Positions 13,655-14,418 of a stretch of DNA of 14,418 nt are shown here, one piece after another. Under the pieces are notes generated by a model that ran no database searches, had not been told where the DNA came from, and saw nothing but the letters and a program-made list of their open reading frames with translations. The position numbers and the translations under genes were made by a program. Position 1 is the stretch's first letter; each line of letters begins with the position of its first letter. Source of the stretch: Saprospiraceae bacterium (GTDB lineage Bacteria > Bacteroidota > Bacteroidia > Chitinophagales > Saprospiraceae); assembly GCA_013002625.1 (NCBI GenBank), contig JABDJE010000183.1:1-14418 (forward strand), written 5' to 3'.

Positions 13655-14418
13655 AATTATTTATTACAGTTTCATGATATGATGAAAACTCGGTCAAGTA
13701 TTCTGAAACAAATCCAAGCTGAGCACCATATTCCTCTAAACCACTCCATGCAATATATTTATAATACTCGATCGGATATGAGCTATTGTCGAATTCTCTC
13801 AATGATTTAGCGATTTTGTCTACATATTTTTTAGCCATTACTTCGTGTTGTGTTTCACTAAGGTTTGGCAGGCATAAATCTTCGTCAACTGTTAAGACGA
13901 CTCCATGTTGACCTTCAGTTTCAGGAGCAGTTAATGGCCCACCCCCATTTACTTCTTCATGATCATCAATACTTGTTGGGCCAGTTCCATGGCAAGATAA
14001 AATGTTATAATGGATGATTTCGCCGGTATGTAAATCAAACCAATATTCAACGTAACAGAATTGGTGATTCTTTTGGTTTTCAATCTCTTCTATTAATTTC
14101 TTTAAATAAGCAGAATAATATATTTGATTTTCTGGGTGATGGTGTTTTTGGTGCACAAAGAAACTACCAATTACTAAAGCACTTAAGGTAGGTGTCAATT
14201 GCTCGATTAATTCAGTATATCCAAGATCAAATAATGCTTTTGTAAAAAAGTAATAACTACTGTTTCCATTTTGTTTAATAATTAAAATTATACCAGTTAC
14301 AAATTCATTTTTAATAAATGGAATTGAGATAAGATAATCTCCATTTGTAGCATCTTCCCATTCCAGATGAGCATTCATGTCCATTAATGAACCTATTTGG
14401 GTAGTCGCGTGCCAGAAT
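13635..14418 (-). CDS. Unknown protein, C-terminal 260 residues (partial at window edge)
   Basis: The reading frame stays open past the ATG at 14384 to the window edge, adding 11 codons (FWHATTQIGSL). The gene therefore probably begins outside the window and that ATG is internal. The visible part contains HLEWEDATNGDYLISIPF, a pattern of W-x-x-A followed by a strand that I associate with secreted proteins of Bacteroidota. Then come KHHHPENQIYY, a two-cysteine stretch from FCYVEYWFDLHTGEI to ILSCHGTG, and a flexible GGGP linker. The C-terminal 60 residues are helical (YVDKIAKSLREF). No catalytic motif was recognised. Base composition is visibly more A+T-rich than in the metabolic genes. The 3' end overlaps the lipoprotein gene by 20 bases, so they form a pair. 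Function unknown. Confidence 0.72.
   Translation of the reverse strand, partial: FWHATTQIGSLMDMNAHLEWEDATNGDYLISIPFIKNEFVTGIILIIKQNGNSSYYFFTKALFDLGYTELIEQLTPTLSALVIGSFFVHQKHHHPENQIYYSAYLKKLIEEIENQKNHQFCYVEYWFDLHTGEIIHYNILSCHGTGPTSIDDHEEVNGGGPLTAPETEGQHGVVLTVDEDLCLPNLSETQHEVMAKKYVDKIAKSLREFDNSSYPIEYYKYIAWSGLEEYGAQLGFVSEYLTEFSSYHETVINNYDSSCL

Noticed and set aside
1..14418. CRISPR arrays, tRNA or rRNA genes, insertion sequences
   Set aside because: No regularly spaced direct repeats, cloverleaf-like sequences, conserved rRNA stretches, transposase products or terminal inverted repeats were found.

Overview
The window looks like a chromosomal segment of a member of the phylum Bacteroidota. Several genes are preceded by the Bacteroidota -7 promoter element TAnnTTTG (2703-2710, 9212-9219 on the minus strand, 10450-10457). 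Start codons lack clear Shine-Dalgarno sequences. Several products belong to families typical of the phylum: DUF2480, a DUF6427-like membrane protein, a PycTM (Pycsar-effector) membrane protein with an HD-type N-terminus, and a fused FTCD. I cannot place it at genus level; no rRNA, tRNA, CRISPR array, transposase or integrase was found.

Layout. At the left edge is the 3' part of a polyprenyl diphosphate synthase (1-573), then a thiol peroxidase of the glutathione peroxidase family (681-1217). Convergent to it is an unknown secreted protein (2701-1214). Divergent from that, with only 28 bp between start codons, is a fused formimidoyltransferase-cyclodeaminase (2730-4421). It is followed by a PycTM/degenerate-HD membrane protein (4475-5743) and, one base later, a DUF1801 protein (5745-6104). 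A tightly overlapping minus-strand operon follows (7541 to 6101): a small tail-anchored protein, ScpB with a TTG start, and a DUF2480 protein. Next come a small DksA/TraR zinc-finger protein (7638-7976), convergent and overlapping with glutamyl-tRNA reductase HemA (9204-7954); a multi-pass membrane protein (9416-10393); and PurQ (10479-11189). The right part is all on the minus strand: a Cys-containing small lipoprotein, a PqiA-domain membrane protein with a large N-terminal extracytoplasmic insert, and an A+T-rich pair of unknown exported proteins, of which the last runs off the window.

How it fits together. Most genes are housekeeping: isoprenoid/quinone side chain, histidine degradation/one-carbon metabolism, chromosome condensation, heme and purine synthesis. 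The most unusual item is the PycTM protein. Its C-terminal membrane region resembles effectors of Pycsar anti-phage defence, its HD metal-ligand motif is visibly degraded (WFHD becomes WFVH), no nucleotide cyclase is encoded beside it, and an inverted repeat reaches into its start codon. A second feature of the whole window is that all four convergent gene pairs abut or overlap at their stop codons, leaving no space for ordinary terminators between them.
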